Part shown: positions 9,331 through 17,100 of the stretch, piece by piece | How the letters are laid out: every line of letters begins with the position of its first letter | Numbering within the stretch: position 1 is the first letter of the stretch | Assembly: GCA_002499445.1 (NCBI GenBank) | Contig: DALS01000019.1 | Location: forward strand, 1 to 44,221 | Direction of reading: 5' to 3' | Source: Methanosarcina sp. UBA293 | Lineage (GTDB): Archaea; Halobacteriota; Methanosarcinia; Methanosarcinales; Methanosarcinaceae | DNA length: 44,221 nucleotides | Program-made: the position numbers and the translations under genes | The notes under the pieces: model-generated | Told to the model about the DNA's origin: nothing | Databases searched by the model: none | What the model saw: only the letters and a program-made list of their open reading frames with translations

Positions 9331-10260
9331 TTATGTTGTTTCTTTTTTAAATTTTTCTATATAATCGTTTACAGCAGTAGTTGCGAGTGCTCCATCTCTA
9401 ACGGCTGCCACAAGTTGCCAGAGAGGGGTATCACGGCAGTCCCCCACAGCATAAATTCCTTTCTTTGAGGTTTCAAGGAAGCGGTCAGTCCTGATGAAAC
9501 CTTCTTCATTCTTTTCGACGTCAATAATTTCAGTGTTCGGATGAATCCCTATGTAAATAAAAACACCGTCAGTAGCCAGTTCCTGCAGTTCTCCACTTTT
9601 TAGATCCTTAACGACTATTTTTTCGACTCTTCGGATTCCTTCGGTGTTTCCTATAATTTCCAGGATACACGCGTTGAGTATGAATTCAATATTTGTAGCT
9701 TTAAAAGCCCTGTCCTGAAGGATTTTTACAGCTCTCAACTTGTCTCTCCTGTGGATAAGATAGACCTTCTTTGCAATCTTTGAAAGGAGAAGGGCGTCCG
9801 CAATCGCGGAATTACCGCCTCCGACTACTACAACGGTTTTATTTTTGAAGAAAGGTCCGTCACAAATGGCACAGTAGGAAACCCCTTTACTAATAAACTC
9901 TTTTTCTCCAGGCACGTTCAAATGTTTTGGATTTGCGCCTGTAGCAATTATAACAGCTTTTGATTCAAACTCTCCGCTGTCTGTAGAGACGATTTTCTTT
10001 TTTCCCTCATCGCGAATAGAGAGGACCTCTGTTATCTTTGTTTCTACCCCGATTTCCTGAGCATGACTTTTATATTTCTCCATCAATTCAAGCCCCGAAA
10101 TCGCTGGAAATCCAGGGTAATTTTCCACCATATCTGCAAGCGCAATCTGGCCGCTGATTTCGCTTTTTTCAAGAATTATAGTGTTGAGCCCGAAGCGTAC
10201 GGCATAGATCCCGGCCGTGAGCCCTGCTGGCCCCCCTCCTACAATTATCAGATCGTACAT
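9331..10260 (-). CDS. trxB: Thioredoxin reductase (NADPH type)
   Basis: This flavoprotein passes electrons from NADPH through FAD and a redox-active disulfide to thioredoxin. The 309 residues show the FAD-binding GGGPAG at 8-13, the CAIC active site at 130-133, a second dinucleotide motif GGGNSA at 147-152, and HRRDKLRA at 170-177, whose two arginines are typical of NADPH-specific enzymes. Length is normal for the low-molecular-weight class. It lies 68 bases downstream of the small thioredoxin gene on the same strand, so the pair probably forms one reductase/acceptor operon. Confidence 0.95.
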   Translation of the reverse strand: MYDLIIVGGGPAGLTAGIYAVRFGLNTIILEKSEISGQIALADMVENYPGFPAISGLELMEKYKSHAQEIGVETKITEVLSIRDEGKKKIVSTDSGEFESKAVIIATGANPKHLNVPGEKEFISKGVSYCAICDGPFFKNKTVVVVGGGNSAIADALLLSKIAKKVYLIHRRDKLRAVKILQDRAFKATNIEFILNACILEIIGNTEGIRRVEKIVVKDLKSGELQELATDGVFIYIGIHPNTEIIDVEKNEEGFIRTDRFLETSKKGIYAVGDCRDTPLWQLVAAVRDGALATTAVNDYIEKFKKETT

Positions 10261-10328
10261 ATTTGCCTCTTAATCCAGAAAACAATTTCAGAAAAATACA
10301 CTTTTAAATATATATTTTTGGGATTAAC

Positions 10329-10580
10329 TCAACTAATACGGGCTATAGCATCAGCTTTTTTCGGAAGACCTGTGAAAGCCACCTCTCCGTTAATAATGGT
10401 TGTAGGAATACCAGCTATGCCAAGTTTATCAATCAGTGCCTGACCCTCCGGAGTTTCCACATCTATTTCTTCGTAGTCAAAGTCATACTCAGATTTCAGT
10501 TCTTTCCAGAGCCTGCGAGTTGCCGGACAGGCAGTACACCAGCTAGCGTGAATAAGTGTAACTTTAACTATAATAATCAC
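10329..10580 (-). CDS. Small thioredoxin/glutaredoxin-like protein
   Basis: An 83-residue (or 80-residue) thioredoxin-fold protein. The active site is WCTAC (Cys15 and Cys18) and the cis-proline motif is GIPTTII. It is shorter than usual thioredoxins (about 105) and close to the compact archaeal glutaredoxin-like class. It is probably the substrate of the reductase encoded immediately downstream. The start is unclear: GTG at 10580 lies directly against AGG with no spacer, while the natural N-terminus VKVTLIHASWC would fit an ATA codon at 10571-10569 placed five bases after GGGTGA. A TATA-like TTATTATATG lies further upstream, shared with the divergent dphB spacer. Confidence 0.88.
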   Translation of the reverse strand: MIIIVKVTLIHASWCTACPATRRLWKELKSEYDFDYEEIDVETPEGQALIDKLGIAGIPTTIINGEVAFTGLPKKADAIARIS

Positions 10581-10749
10581 CCTAAAAACTGCATTCGTAA
10601 ACCCATTGTACTATTAATTTCCACATATAATAAGTTAAGCGTATTTATATCTCAGGAAATAAGGACTTATTACTGCTTAAAAATAAAGGCATATTTTACT
10701 TAATATCTTGACAAAAAGCTTTAAGCCAACAGGGCTCCTAAAGCGGGTT

Positions 10750-11550
10750 ATGCTTACATTTATAGGTCTGGGACTTTTTGACGAATATGACATTTCTTTA
10801 AAGGGACTCGAGGTGATCAGGGAAGCTGACCTGGTTTATGCAGAGTTCTATACATCCTGTCTTATGGGTACGAATCTTGAAAAAATGGAGAAACTCTATG
10901 GAAAGAAAATCTTTTTACTTTCAAGAGAGGACGTGGAGCAGTATCCTGACTGGCTTAATGAGGCAAGGGACAGGAAGCTTTGCTTTCTGACAGGCGGAGA
11001 TACAATGGTCTCCACAACCCATGTAGATTTGCGCCTGAGAGCTGAAAAGCTGGGGATAGAGACCCGCCTGATTCATGGAGCATCCATCGCCTCGGCGGTC
11101 TCGGGACTTATAGGGTTGCAAAACTACCGCTTCGGAAAATCTGCAAGCATTCCTCATCCCTATGAAAGCAGGAGAGGCACAAGGGTAATTTCGGAAACTC
11201 CTTATGATATCATAAAGCAAAACTCGGAACTTGGCCTGCATACTCTGGTTTTTTTGGATATAGATCAAGAAAAAGGCTACATGACTGTAAATACTGCACT
11301 TGAACTTCTCCTTGAGGTTGAAGAAAGAAGAGAAGAAGGAGTAATTCGCGGTACTGCTGCAGTAGGAATAGCCAGGGCAGGTTCGGAAAATCCAGTAGTA
11401 AAAGCAGACTATATAGAAAACCTAAAGGACTTCGATTTTGGAGAGCCTCTCCATATCCTAGTAATTCCCGGAAAACTGCACTTTCTTGAAGCTGAAGCGC
11501 TTGTAAAACTTGCAGGAGGACCAATAGGATTTATGAGAGAAGTGGAGTGA
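10750..11550 (+). CDS. dphB: Diphthine synthase
   Basis: DphB uses S-adenosylmethionine to methylate the modified histidine of elongation factor 2, giving diphthine on the way to diphthamide. The protein begins MLTFIGLGLFDEYDIS, the usual start of the tetrapyrrole-methylase-fold family, and has 266 residues, the family's normal length. A TTG at 10708 would add 14 residues unlike the family, so ATG at 10750 is chosen. Motifs include LTGGDTMVSTTH and the HGASIASAVSGLIGLQNYRFG stretch (positions about 110-130). Its stop overlaps the next gene by four bases (GTGA), showing translational coupling. The amidation gene dph6 is 2.4 kb downstream. Confidence 0.95.
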   Translation: MLTFIGLGLFDEYDISLKGLEVIREADLVYAEFYTSCLMGTNLEKMEKLYGKKIFLLSREDVEQYPDWLNEARDRKLCFLTGGDTMVSTTHVDLRLRAEKLGIETRLIHGASIASAVSGLIGLQNYRFGKSASIPHPYESRRGTRVISETPYDIIKQNSELGLHTLVFLDIDQEKGYMTVNTALELLLEVEERREEGVIRGTAAVGIARAGSENPVVKADYIENLKDFDFGEPLHILVIPGKLHFLEAEALVKLAGGPIGFMREVE

Positions 11551-11885
11551 AAAAGAATGGTATTACTAAAATGCCTTCAGGAAAACGCCTCCAGGTGATT
11601 ACGATGCCTGCTGATTTGGATGAAAAAGTCAAAAGATACGAAGACATGTTAAAAAGAGCACTCCAGAAAGCTAAATATGCCCCTATTCAGGGCTCCCATA
11701 TGTATGCTGTTGCAAAGGATTATTATACAATGGCAGAAGCCTATTATAAAGATGGGATCTATTTTCTGAAGAATGGAGACCCTGTAAACGCCCTGGCTTC
11801 CTTTAGCTATGGTCATGCCTGGCTTGATGCGGGAGCAAAACTAGGGGTTTTTGCAGTAGACGACGAAACTCTTTTTACTATATAA
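11547..11885 (+). CDS. DUF357 family protein
   Basis: A 112-residue helical protein of the archaeal DUF357 family. The hallmark region spans about residues 25-105: YEDMLKRALQKAK, MYAVAKDYYTMAEAYYKDG, and NALASFSYGHAWLDAGAKLG, which form a helical-hairpin core. The GTG start overlaps the dphB stop (GTGA), so the two are made from one message. Internal ATGs further in are possible starts but would lose little of the conserved domain. The biochemical function is unknown; coupling with dphB hints at RNA, translation or EF2-related work, which is inference. Confidence 0.9.
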   Translation: MKKNGITKMPSGKRLQVITMPADLDEKVKRYEDMLKRALQKAKYAPIQGSHMYAVAKDYYTMAEAYYKDGIYFLKNGDPVNALASFSYGHAWLDAGAKLGVFAVDDETLFTI

Positions 11886-12217
11886 TATGGTAAAAACAAG
11901 AATAAAAAGGGAAAAGGAAATCAAAAATACCTGAACTCTGAATTCAGGGAGAAAGCATAGAGACCTCAAGTGAGACCTCAAGTGGAAGGATTAAAACTAT
12001 AGAACTGAATATTAAAAAACTAACTGAAAAACCTTATTTAAGAAACTGACTGAGAAACAGTATAGATGTTAATATAAAATTATTCCATTTGAACTAGAAA
12101 CAATTTATATACTTTATTCTATTCTCTAGATTCTGCAAGAAACTTTTCCTAATCGGTAAGTCTTCTTGAAGTATCTTCTTGAAATATGTATATTACTGAA
12201 TTATATGGTGGACGAAG
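11886..12217. other. Spacer with short repeats and a promoter
   Basis: It contains a hairpin CCTGAA/TTCAGG (11930-11935 with 11943-11948), a perfect 12-base tandem duplication GAGACCTCAAGT (11960-11971, 11972-11983), a TATA-like TTTATATAC at 12104-12112, and a 13-base near-duplication beginning TCTTCTTGAA (12161-12173, 12174-12186) in the likely leader of the next gene. Confidence 0.5.
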
Positions 12218-12607
12218 ATGAAGAACTTCCATGTGGTACTTGAAGCAGCTTGGTTGGTTAGAGATGTAAAGACGGCTGATGATGCTATAGGGGTTGCGAT
12301 CTCTGAGGCTGGAAAACGCCTGAACCCTAAACTGGATTTTGTAGAGGTTGACGTGGGAACTACGGTCTGCCCGGTGTGCAGTGAGCCTTTTAGCAGCGTT
12401 TTCATAGCAGCAAACACCGCTCTTGTAGGGCTTGTATTTGAGATGAAGGTTTTTGATGCTGAGTCTGCTGAACACGCGGAAAGGATTGCCAAATCCGTTA
12501 TAGGGAAATCTCTCAGGGATATTCCGTTAACAGTTGTTGAAGTGACCGAGTTCGAAAGGTCAGCCGATAAGGGTGAACCGCAGCAGAAGAGCAAGACAGG
12601 TAAATAA
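12218..12607 (+). CDS. UPF0212 (DUF555) family protein
   Basis: A 129-residue protein that I recognise as the archaeal DUF555/UPF0212 family from its start MKNFHVVLEAAWLV and core RLNPKLDFVEVDVGTTVCPVC. The Cys-x-x-Cys (CPVC, residues about 48-51) may bind a metal or act in redox chemistry; this is inference. No signal peptide. The start ATG follows GGTGG with suitable spacing. The last 20 residues are charged and non-conserved-looking. Function is unknown in the family. It sits on the same strand between dphB-DUF357 and the PfkB kinase, but the gaps of over 250 bases suggest its own promoter. Confidence 0.9.
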   Translation: MKNFHVVLEAAWLVRDVKTADDAIGVAISEAGKRLNPKLDFVEVDVGTTVCPVCSEPFSSVFIAANTALVGLVFEMKVFDAESAEHAERIAKSVIGKSLRDIPLTVVEVTEFERSADKGEPQQKSKTGK

Positions 12608-12867
12608 ACAATTTGTTCCCAGAGTCTGTTCAATTCAACGAAAGCGTTATGCTGCAGCTAGTTATTTCTTTGGTTTTTGATTGGCATAACTCAAGGCTCC
12701 CAGTAAACTCAGGGGATCACAGCTAAGAAACCTGTGAAAAACAGTGATTATCTTAAGAAAGACAATAAAAAAGCAAGTTTTATCACCTCGGCATTTTGAT
12801 TATTAAAGAGTTACTCAGCCTGAAGACTCCCAGGCTTTTCCACAACCCGTGAAAAAGAGGACACTAC

Positions 12868-13767
12868 ATGGACAGAATAATTTCCATCGTAGGGCATACT
12901 GCCCTTGATTATATCGTAGATGTTGAAAAAATCGCAGGAAAAAACGAATCATCTCCCGTAACTGATTATGAAGAATACCCTGGTGGAGGGGCTGCCAATA
13001 TTGCGGTTGCCATTACTAGGCTAGGGGGAAAGAGCCAGCTGATTTCCCCGGTTGGTAAGGATTTTGCAAGTTCAGGATATGAAAAAGTTCTTACAGATGC
13101 GCATGTTGACCTCTCCCGACTTTACAGGTTTGATGACCAGAAGATTTCTAAGGCATTTATTTTCACGGACAAGGAACACAACCAGACAACTTACTTTTAC
13201 TGGGGAGCCTCTTCAAAATTCAAAGAATTGGAACCCGAACCTGTAGATTTTGTCCATCTTGCAACCGCAGATTCAGTCTATAATGCAAAGCTTGCACAAA
13301 TTGCCGGCTTCGTGTCCTTTGATCCTGGCCAGGATCTTGTTACATATTCAAAAGAAAACCTTGAGCTCGTACTTGCCAACGCTGATATCCTGTTTGCTAA
13401 CCGGCACGAAATTAGGCGAGTCTCGGAGATGACCGGAAAAAGCTTCTCTGAACTCAAGGCTATGATTGATGTTATCGTTGTTACATATGACTCCAAGGGC
13501 AGTACGATTTATACAAATGAAGGAGAATTCGAAATTCCTGTGGTTTCTGTCAAAGCTGTAGATCCTACAGGAGCAGGAGATGCTTACAGGGCTGGTTTCC
13601 TTCTTGCCCTTACTAGAGGCTATTCCCTTCCTACATGTGGGAAAATAGGGTCTACTGTAGCTTCTTTTGTTGTGCAGGCGCGGGGCTGCCAGACAAATCT
13701 TCCCACATGGGAAGAAATGAAAATCCGTTATGAAGCCAATTTCGGAAAGCTTGAGAAAGATTGCTGA
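12868..13767 (+). CDS. PfkB-family sugar/nucleoside kinase
   Basis: A 299-residue ribokinase-fold kinase. The N-terminal signature is YPGGGAANIAVAITRLGG (about 38-55) and the C-terminal signature is DPTGAGDAYRAGF, whose GAGD aspartate is the catalytic base. A likely phosphoryl-acceptor lid is seen in the first 120 residues. By overall pattern it is near archaeal nucleoside kinases, but sugar substrates cannot be excluded, so no symbol is given. ATG follows GAGGA with six bases of spacing. It lies 160 bases upstream of dph6 on the same strand, with a palindrome-bearing spacer between them. Confidence 0.9.
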   Translation: MDRIISIVGHTALDYIVDVEKIAGKNESSPVTDYEEYPGGGAANIAVAITRLGGKSQLISPVGKDFASSGYEKVLTDAHVDLSRLYRFDDQKISKAFIFTDKEHNQTTYFYWGASSKFKELEPEPVDFVHLATADSVYNAKLAQIAGFVSFDPGQDLVTYSKENLELVLANADILFANRHEIRRVSEMTGKSFSELKAMIDVIVVTYDSKGSTIYTNEGEFEIPVVSVKAVDPTGAGDAYRAGFLLALTRGYSLPTCGKIGSTVASFVVQARGCQTNLPTWEEMKIRYEANFGKLEKDC

Positions 13768-13860
13768 AATTGCAAATTCCGGCGTTAATACGCTAAATAT
13801 CAATAGCTTTAAAAATTAAGTCAATAAGTCTCTAAAGTATTACTTAATGATCCAAGTAAT

Positions 13861-13893
13861 ATAACCCCCTATCCAATAACCCCCTAGGGGGTT
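13861..13893. promoter_or_regulatory. Repeat and palindrome upstream of dph6
   Basis: ATAACCCCCTA occurs twice (13861-13871, 13876-13886) with a 15-base period. The second copy is half of a perfect 16-base palindrome AACCCCCTAGGGGGTT at 13878-13893, so the three half-sites form a compact GC-rich block 35 bases before the dph6 start. It could be an operator, or a terminator stem of the upstream kinase gene, although no T-run follows. Confidence 0.45.
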
Positions 13894-13927
13894 TCCACGA
13901 AAAAGTTAATAAAACAAAGGGATGCAG

Positions 13928-14599
13928 ATGAAACTCGCAGCACTGGTTTCCGGCGGCAAGGACTCGATTTTTGCCATATATAATGCTCTTCAGGAAGGGC
14001 ATGAGGTTACTCACCTGATTAATATAATTCCAGCAAGGGATGACTCCTACATGTACCATTCTATCAACCTCCACATAGTAGAACTAATCTCTGCTGCCTG
14101 TGAAATCCCATTGGTTCTGCAAGAATCCAGCGGAATAAAGGAGCTTGAACTGGATGATCTGACCCTTGCCCTTAAGAAAGTGGACGCTGATGGGGTGTCA
14201 GTAGGCGCTATTGAATCTCAGTATCAGCTAGGTAGGGTGCAGAAAATCTGTGATTCTCTAGGGCTCAGAGTCTATGCCCCCCTCTGGCATAAAGACCCTG
14301 AAGAATTGCTCAATGAGATGGCGAAAGTACTGGATATTCGGATCGTTAGGGTCGCAGCTGACGGTCTTGATAAAACCTGGCTGGGACGCCCTATAAATAT
14401 AAACTCAATCGAACATCTCAAAGCGATGAATAAACGGTATATGGTTCACATGGCTGGGGAAGGCGGAGAATACGAGACTGTTGTGCTTGATGCCCCTTTC
14501 TTTAAAAAGCGCATTGAGATTGTAAAAAGTGAAATAGAATGGCAGGGGAACACTGGCTCCTTAAAGATTTTGGAAGCAAAACTCGCAGACAAAGCTTAA
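13928..14599 (+). CDS. dph6: Diphthine--ammonia ligase
   Basis: Dph6 uses ATP to amidate diphthine on EF2, completing diphthamide. The protein (223 residues) has the PP-loop ATP-pyrophosphatase motif SGGKDS at its N-terminus (residues 8-13 if counted from this start as about 7-12) and the family motif GEGGEYETVVLDAPFF near the C-terminus. It is the short archaeal form without the extra C-terminal domains of the yeast enzyme. ATG at 13928 is chosen over ATG at 13922 because AAAGGG lies six bases before it but abuts the earlier one. With dphB 2.4 kb upstream, two of the late diphthamide genes are in this window; dph2 is not. Confidence 0.92.
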   Translation: MKLAALVSGGKDSIFAIYNALQEGHEVTHLINIIPARDDSYMYHSINLHIVELISAACEIPLVLQESSGIKELELDDLTLALKKVDADGVSVGAIESQYQLGRVQKICDSLGLRVYAPLWHKDPEELLNEMAKVLDIRIVRVAADGLDKTWLGRPININSIEHLKAMNKRYMVHMAGEGGEYETVVLDAPFFKKRIEIVKSEIEWQGNTGSLKILEAKLADKA

Positions 14600-14674
14600 T
14601 TACCAAACAATTTTTCCGAAAATTCGGTTTTGTTTGTTTCGTATTTAGAAGCACTGTGTCTCCTTAAACTGACG

Positions 14675-14724
14675 TCTTCTTATTCTTTTTCTTATTCTTT
14701 TTCTTCTTTTCTTTTATTTTTTGA
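14675..14724 (+). terminator. T-rich terminator after dph6
   Basis: About 50 bases of almost uninterrupted pyrimidines with several T4-T6 runs begin some 75 bases after the dph6 stop. Archaeal RNA polymerase terminates at oligo-T tracts. Confidence 0.5.
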
Positions 14725-15096
14725 CTTTTGCTTTCCATGTATTTTTTCAAGCTTGAAACCTGAATTACTATATAAAATTTGATTTGAAACCTGCTTTGTC
14801 AATGTGAAGCCTAATTTGAAAAATCTTTCCCAAGAAATATAAGTACTGTAAAAAGTTTGATTAAAATAACAGTATATCTCTATTTTTATATAATATGACA
14901 TATGTTTATTAATTGGGCATCTGAGAAAAATCTTTTTCTATTGTAAACCTCAGCCAACATTCTTAACCCCCAACTCCCCCCACACCCCTAATACTCAGAT
15001 GCCCTATCCCAAACAATCTCTATAATAACTTTTCCTAATACTGTTCTCCTAATACTGTTCTTTCTGATAATTTTTAATATTAATGATGGCAGAATT

Positions 15097-15155
15097 AAAT
15101 GGGGCCTTTAAGGGTTAACAGAAGGAAATGGGACCTTTAAGGGCTTAACAGAAAG
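15097..15155. repeat. Tandem 29-base near-duplication beyond purE
   Basis: Two copies starting AAATGGGGCCTTTAAGGG (15097) and AAATGGGACCTTTAAGGG (15126), each continuing into TTAACAGAA. Each holds the symmetrical CCTTTAAGG. A third partial relative (AGGCTTAACAG) is near 15240, close to the purE stop. Confidence 0.6.
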
Positions 15156-15256
15156 CAGATATTTGATGTGGTTAAAAAAAGAGATTTTCGGGGCGAGCCG
15201 ATGAATATAGTAAATTCATTGTTTCTTTAAGTTTAAACGAAGGCTTAACAGTATCC

Positions 15257-15658
15257 TTAAGGCTTAGAGGGGTCAATCAAATCTAGAATTCTCAGGGCAA
15301 GATATGCTCCGTTTGCTCCATTATCAATCCCTACACTTCCAACAGGCACTCCTGGAGGCATCTGTGCGATGGAAAGCAGGGCATCAAGTCCACCAAGTTT
15401 TGCGCTCACAGGGACTCCTACTACAGGCCGTTTTGTCCTGGAAGCTACAACTCCTGGAAGGGCTGCCGATAAACCTGCAATTGTAATAAACACCTTTGCA
15501 TCAGTGCTTGAAATGTAGTTGTCAAGTTCGTCAGGGTTCCTGTGAGCAGAAATAACCATAACTTCGTAAGTGTATTTGCTCTTTTCAAGCACAGTTATCG
15601 CACGGTTGGCGATAGGTCTATCAGATTCGGAACCCATAATTATTGAAATATCAACCAT
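15257..15658 (-). CDS. purE: PurE, aminoimidazole ribotide carboxylase/mutase
   Basis: PurE acts in purine synthesis, making 4-carboxy-aminoimidazole ribonucleotide. The 133-residue protein starts MVDISIIMGSESDRP, with the PurE signature MGSxSD, then VISAHRNPDEL, and AGLSAALPGVVAS in the substrate loop. It is a single-domain form, shorter than bacterial PurE (about 160). No purK is in the window, so whether it uses N5-CAIR or AIR plus CO2 is not settled here. ATG follows GGAG with eight bases of spacing. It is the last gene of a tight operon aroK-aroQ-purE (gap of 20 bases), an unexpected mix of purine and aromatic genes. Confidence 0.92.
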   Translation of the reverse strand: MVDISIIMGSESDRPIANRAITVLEKSKYTYEVMVISAHRNPDELDNYISSTDAKVFITIAGLSAALPGVVASRTKRPVVGVPVSAKLGGLDALLSIAQMPPGVPVGSVGIDNGANGAYLALRILDLIDPSKP

Positions 15659-15678
15659 TTTTAGCTTCTCCTGGACAG

Positions 15679-15966
15679 TCAGGGCAGGCTTCCCTTGCCA
15701 CTCAACTCGTTCTGGCGTTCAATACTCATCCTGATAAGAATCTCAAAAACAGCTTTTATGGACCCTAAATCAAGGTTGAGTTCGGTTGCGGCATTTAAAG
15801 CCCTATTAATTACAACCTCATTTTGCTTCTGGTCATTTATCGAAGTACCATTTATTCTTTTTGATTCAAGTACTCTTTCAGCCAGGTTTACTCTTTTATC
15901 TATGAGGGCAAGAATTTCGCTATCGATTTCTTCAATTTCCTTGCGGATTGACTCAAGTTCACTCAA
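15679..15966 (-). CDS. Chorismate mutase, AroQ class
   Basis: A 95-residue all-helical protein with the AroQ pattern: IRKEIEEIDSEILALIDKR in helix 1, LAERVLESK, and a C-terminal helix FEILIRMSIERQNEL. It converts chorismate to prephenate for tyrosine and phenylalanine synthesis. It is a free-standing monofunctional domain, not fused to prephenate dehydratase or dehydrogenase. The start codon is TTG at 15966-15964 with GAGGGG about five bases before it. It sits 14 bases after the shikimate kinase gene and 20 before purE, so it is in one transcript with the preceding shikimate-pathway gene. Confidence 0.9.
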   Translation of the reverse strand: MSELESIRKEIEEIDSEILALIDKRVNLAERVLESKRINGTSINDQKQNEVVINRALNAATELNLDLGSIKAVFEILIRMSIERQNELSGKGSLP

Positions 15967-15980
15967 GTGTACCCCTCGCT

Positions 15981-16844
15981 TTATAAAGATATTGCATCTC
16001 TGTTATTTATAGAGGTTTCTATAATCCTGCCTTCTATTCCACAGCTTTCCCAGATTGACCTCAGTTCTTTTGCCTGCTCGGATTGCACAAGTGCTACATA
16101 TGAAGGACCTGTTCCGGATAAGCTTACTCCTTTTACTCCGCATTCGAGCGCTCGGAGCAGGGGTTCTGTACTAAAGCCAAGAGCCCCGCAGTAGAGAAAA
16201 CCATTGAGCGTCATGGCTTGCTCATAGTTACCTTCCAGAGCAAGCTCATAGGCTATTTCCATGTATGGAGCTATAAGCCTTGAGCGTTTAACATCTGTAT
16301 CCGCGCTGAAGGCTCTAGTGGCAGGCGCAAATATCAGGACTTTTGAATCAAACTCCTCACGCCTGAGAAGCTCCATTGCCCTGTTATCGGTAATTACAAT
16401 TCCTCCAAAAAAAGAGGCACATGCATCATCAAAGGCGCCTGTTATAGTAATTCCTACTTCTTTTGCAGCCTTAACTCCAAGTCTTACGACCTCAAGAGGC
16501 TGAAGAGTCTCACCAATTGCACGAAGAGTTGCAAGGACTGAGGCGTTTGCTGCGGCACTACTGCTCTTGAGCCCGCTTGCTAGAGGGATTTCACTTCTCG
16601 TACTTACTGTGCCTCCCAATTCAAGCCCAAAGCGCTCAAGGGTCATTTCAACAGAGCGCTCAATAAGACGCGCATCTCCTTCAGGCATTTCCTCGATAAA
16701 TCCTGAGACTTCAGTCTCACACTCTGAAAGTTCGACCTTTGCAAAGGTTTTTAAATCGATCCCAAATGCAGCGCCCTTCCAAGTAGCTATAGCGTTTATT
16801 ATGGTTCCTGCTCCTGATGCGCAGGCATACCCTTCAAGTGTCAT
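15981..16844 (-). CDS. aroK: Archaeal shikimate kinase (GHMP type)
   Basis: This enzyme phosphorylates shikimate with ATP in the aromatic amino-acid pathway. It belongs to the GHMP-kinase fold, unrelated to bacterial AroK. The 287-residue protein shows GYACASGAGTIINAIATWKGAAFGIDL at the N-terminus (about 4-30), the GHMP phosphate-binding loop PLASGLKSSSAAANA, and a C-terminal SLSGTGPSYVAL glycine-rich motif. TTG at 16847 precedes ATG at 16844, and the ATG is the likelier start, although no strong ribosome-binding site is seen. It is the first gene of the aroK-aroQ-purE operon. Confidence 0.92.
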   Translation of the reverse strand: MTLEGYACASGAGTIINAIATWKGAAFGIDLKTFAKVELSECETEVSGFIEEMPEGDARLIERSVEMTLERFGLELGGTVSTRSEIPLASGLKSSSAAANASVLATLRAIGETLQPLEVVRLGVKAAKEVGITITGAFDDACASFFGGIVITDNRAMELLRREEFDSKVLIFAPATRAFSADTDVKRSRLIAPYMEIAYELALEGNYEQAMTLNGFLYCGALGFSTEPLLRALECGVKGVSLSGTGPSYVALVQSEQAKELRSIWESCGIEGRIIETSINNRDAISL

Positions 16845-16847
16845 CAA

Positions 16848-17100
16848 GCTCAGAATGTGTTATTCTTTAATATTTTTTGCTACGTTTCTTCTTAGAATCT
16901 GGATTTCCCAAAATAATAGGCTCCGTAAGATATCCATAAAACAAAATACCATAAGAAGCGAGAATCTATAGTTATAATTATTAAAGTTGAATGATGTATG
17001 TGGAAAAGTACTTCTAATTATTATCTGAAATACTATAAAATTATAGATGAGTATCCTTGACATCAGATTTAACAGATTTAACTAAAAACGGGGAATTAAC
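16848..17100. promoter_or_regulatory. Divergent promoter region aroK / phoU-like
   Basis: About 250 AT-rich bases separate the divergent genes. On the plus strand an ATG at 17047 opens twelve codons in the phoU frame and then meets TAA at 17083; it has no ribosome-binding site. Confidence 0.35.

Larger units (their letters stand above)
14600..15256. other. 657-bp spacer, convergent genes
   Basis: A pyrimidine-rich run with repeated TTATTCTTTTTC units at about 14675-14724 follows dph6 and is a likely terminator. The rest is AT-rich, with a C-rich patch at 14966-14990, and ends in the 29-base duplicated block described separately. No coding region is supported. Confidence 0.45.

Noticed and set aside
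15118..15155. CRISPR-like repeat
   Set aside because: Only two adjacent near-copies without spacers and no cas genes.
17047..17085. UAA readthrough from ATG 17047 into the phoU-like frame
   Set aside because: The stop is TAA, which is not known to be recoded in these archaea, and the ATG lacks a ribosome-binding site.
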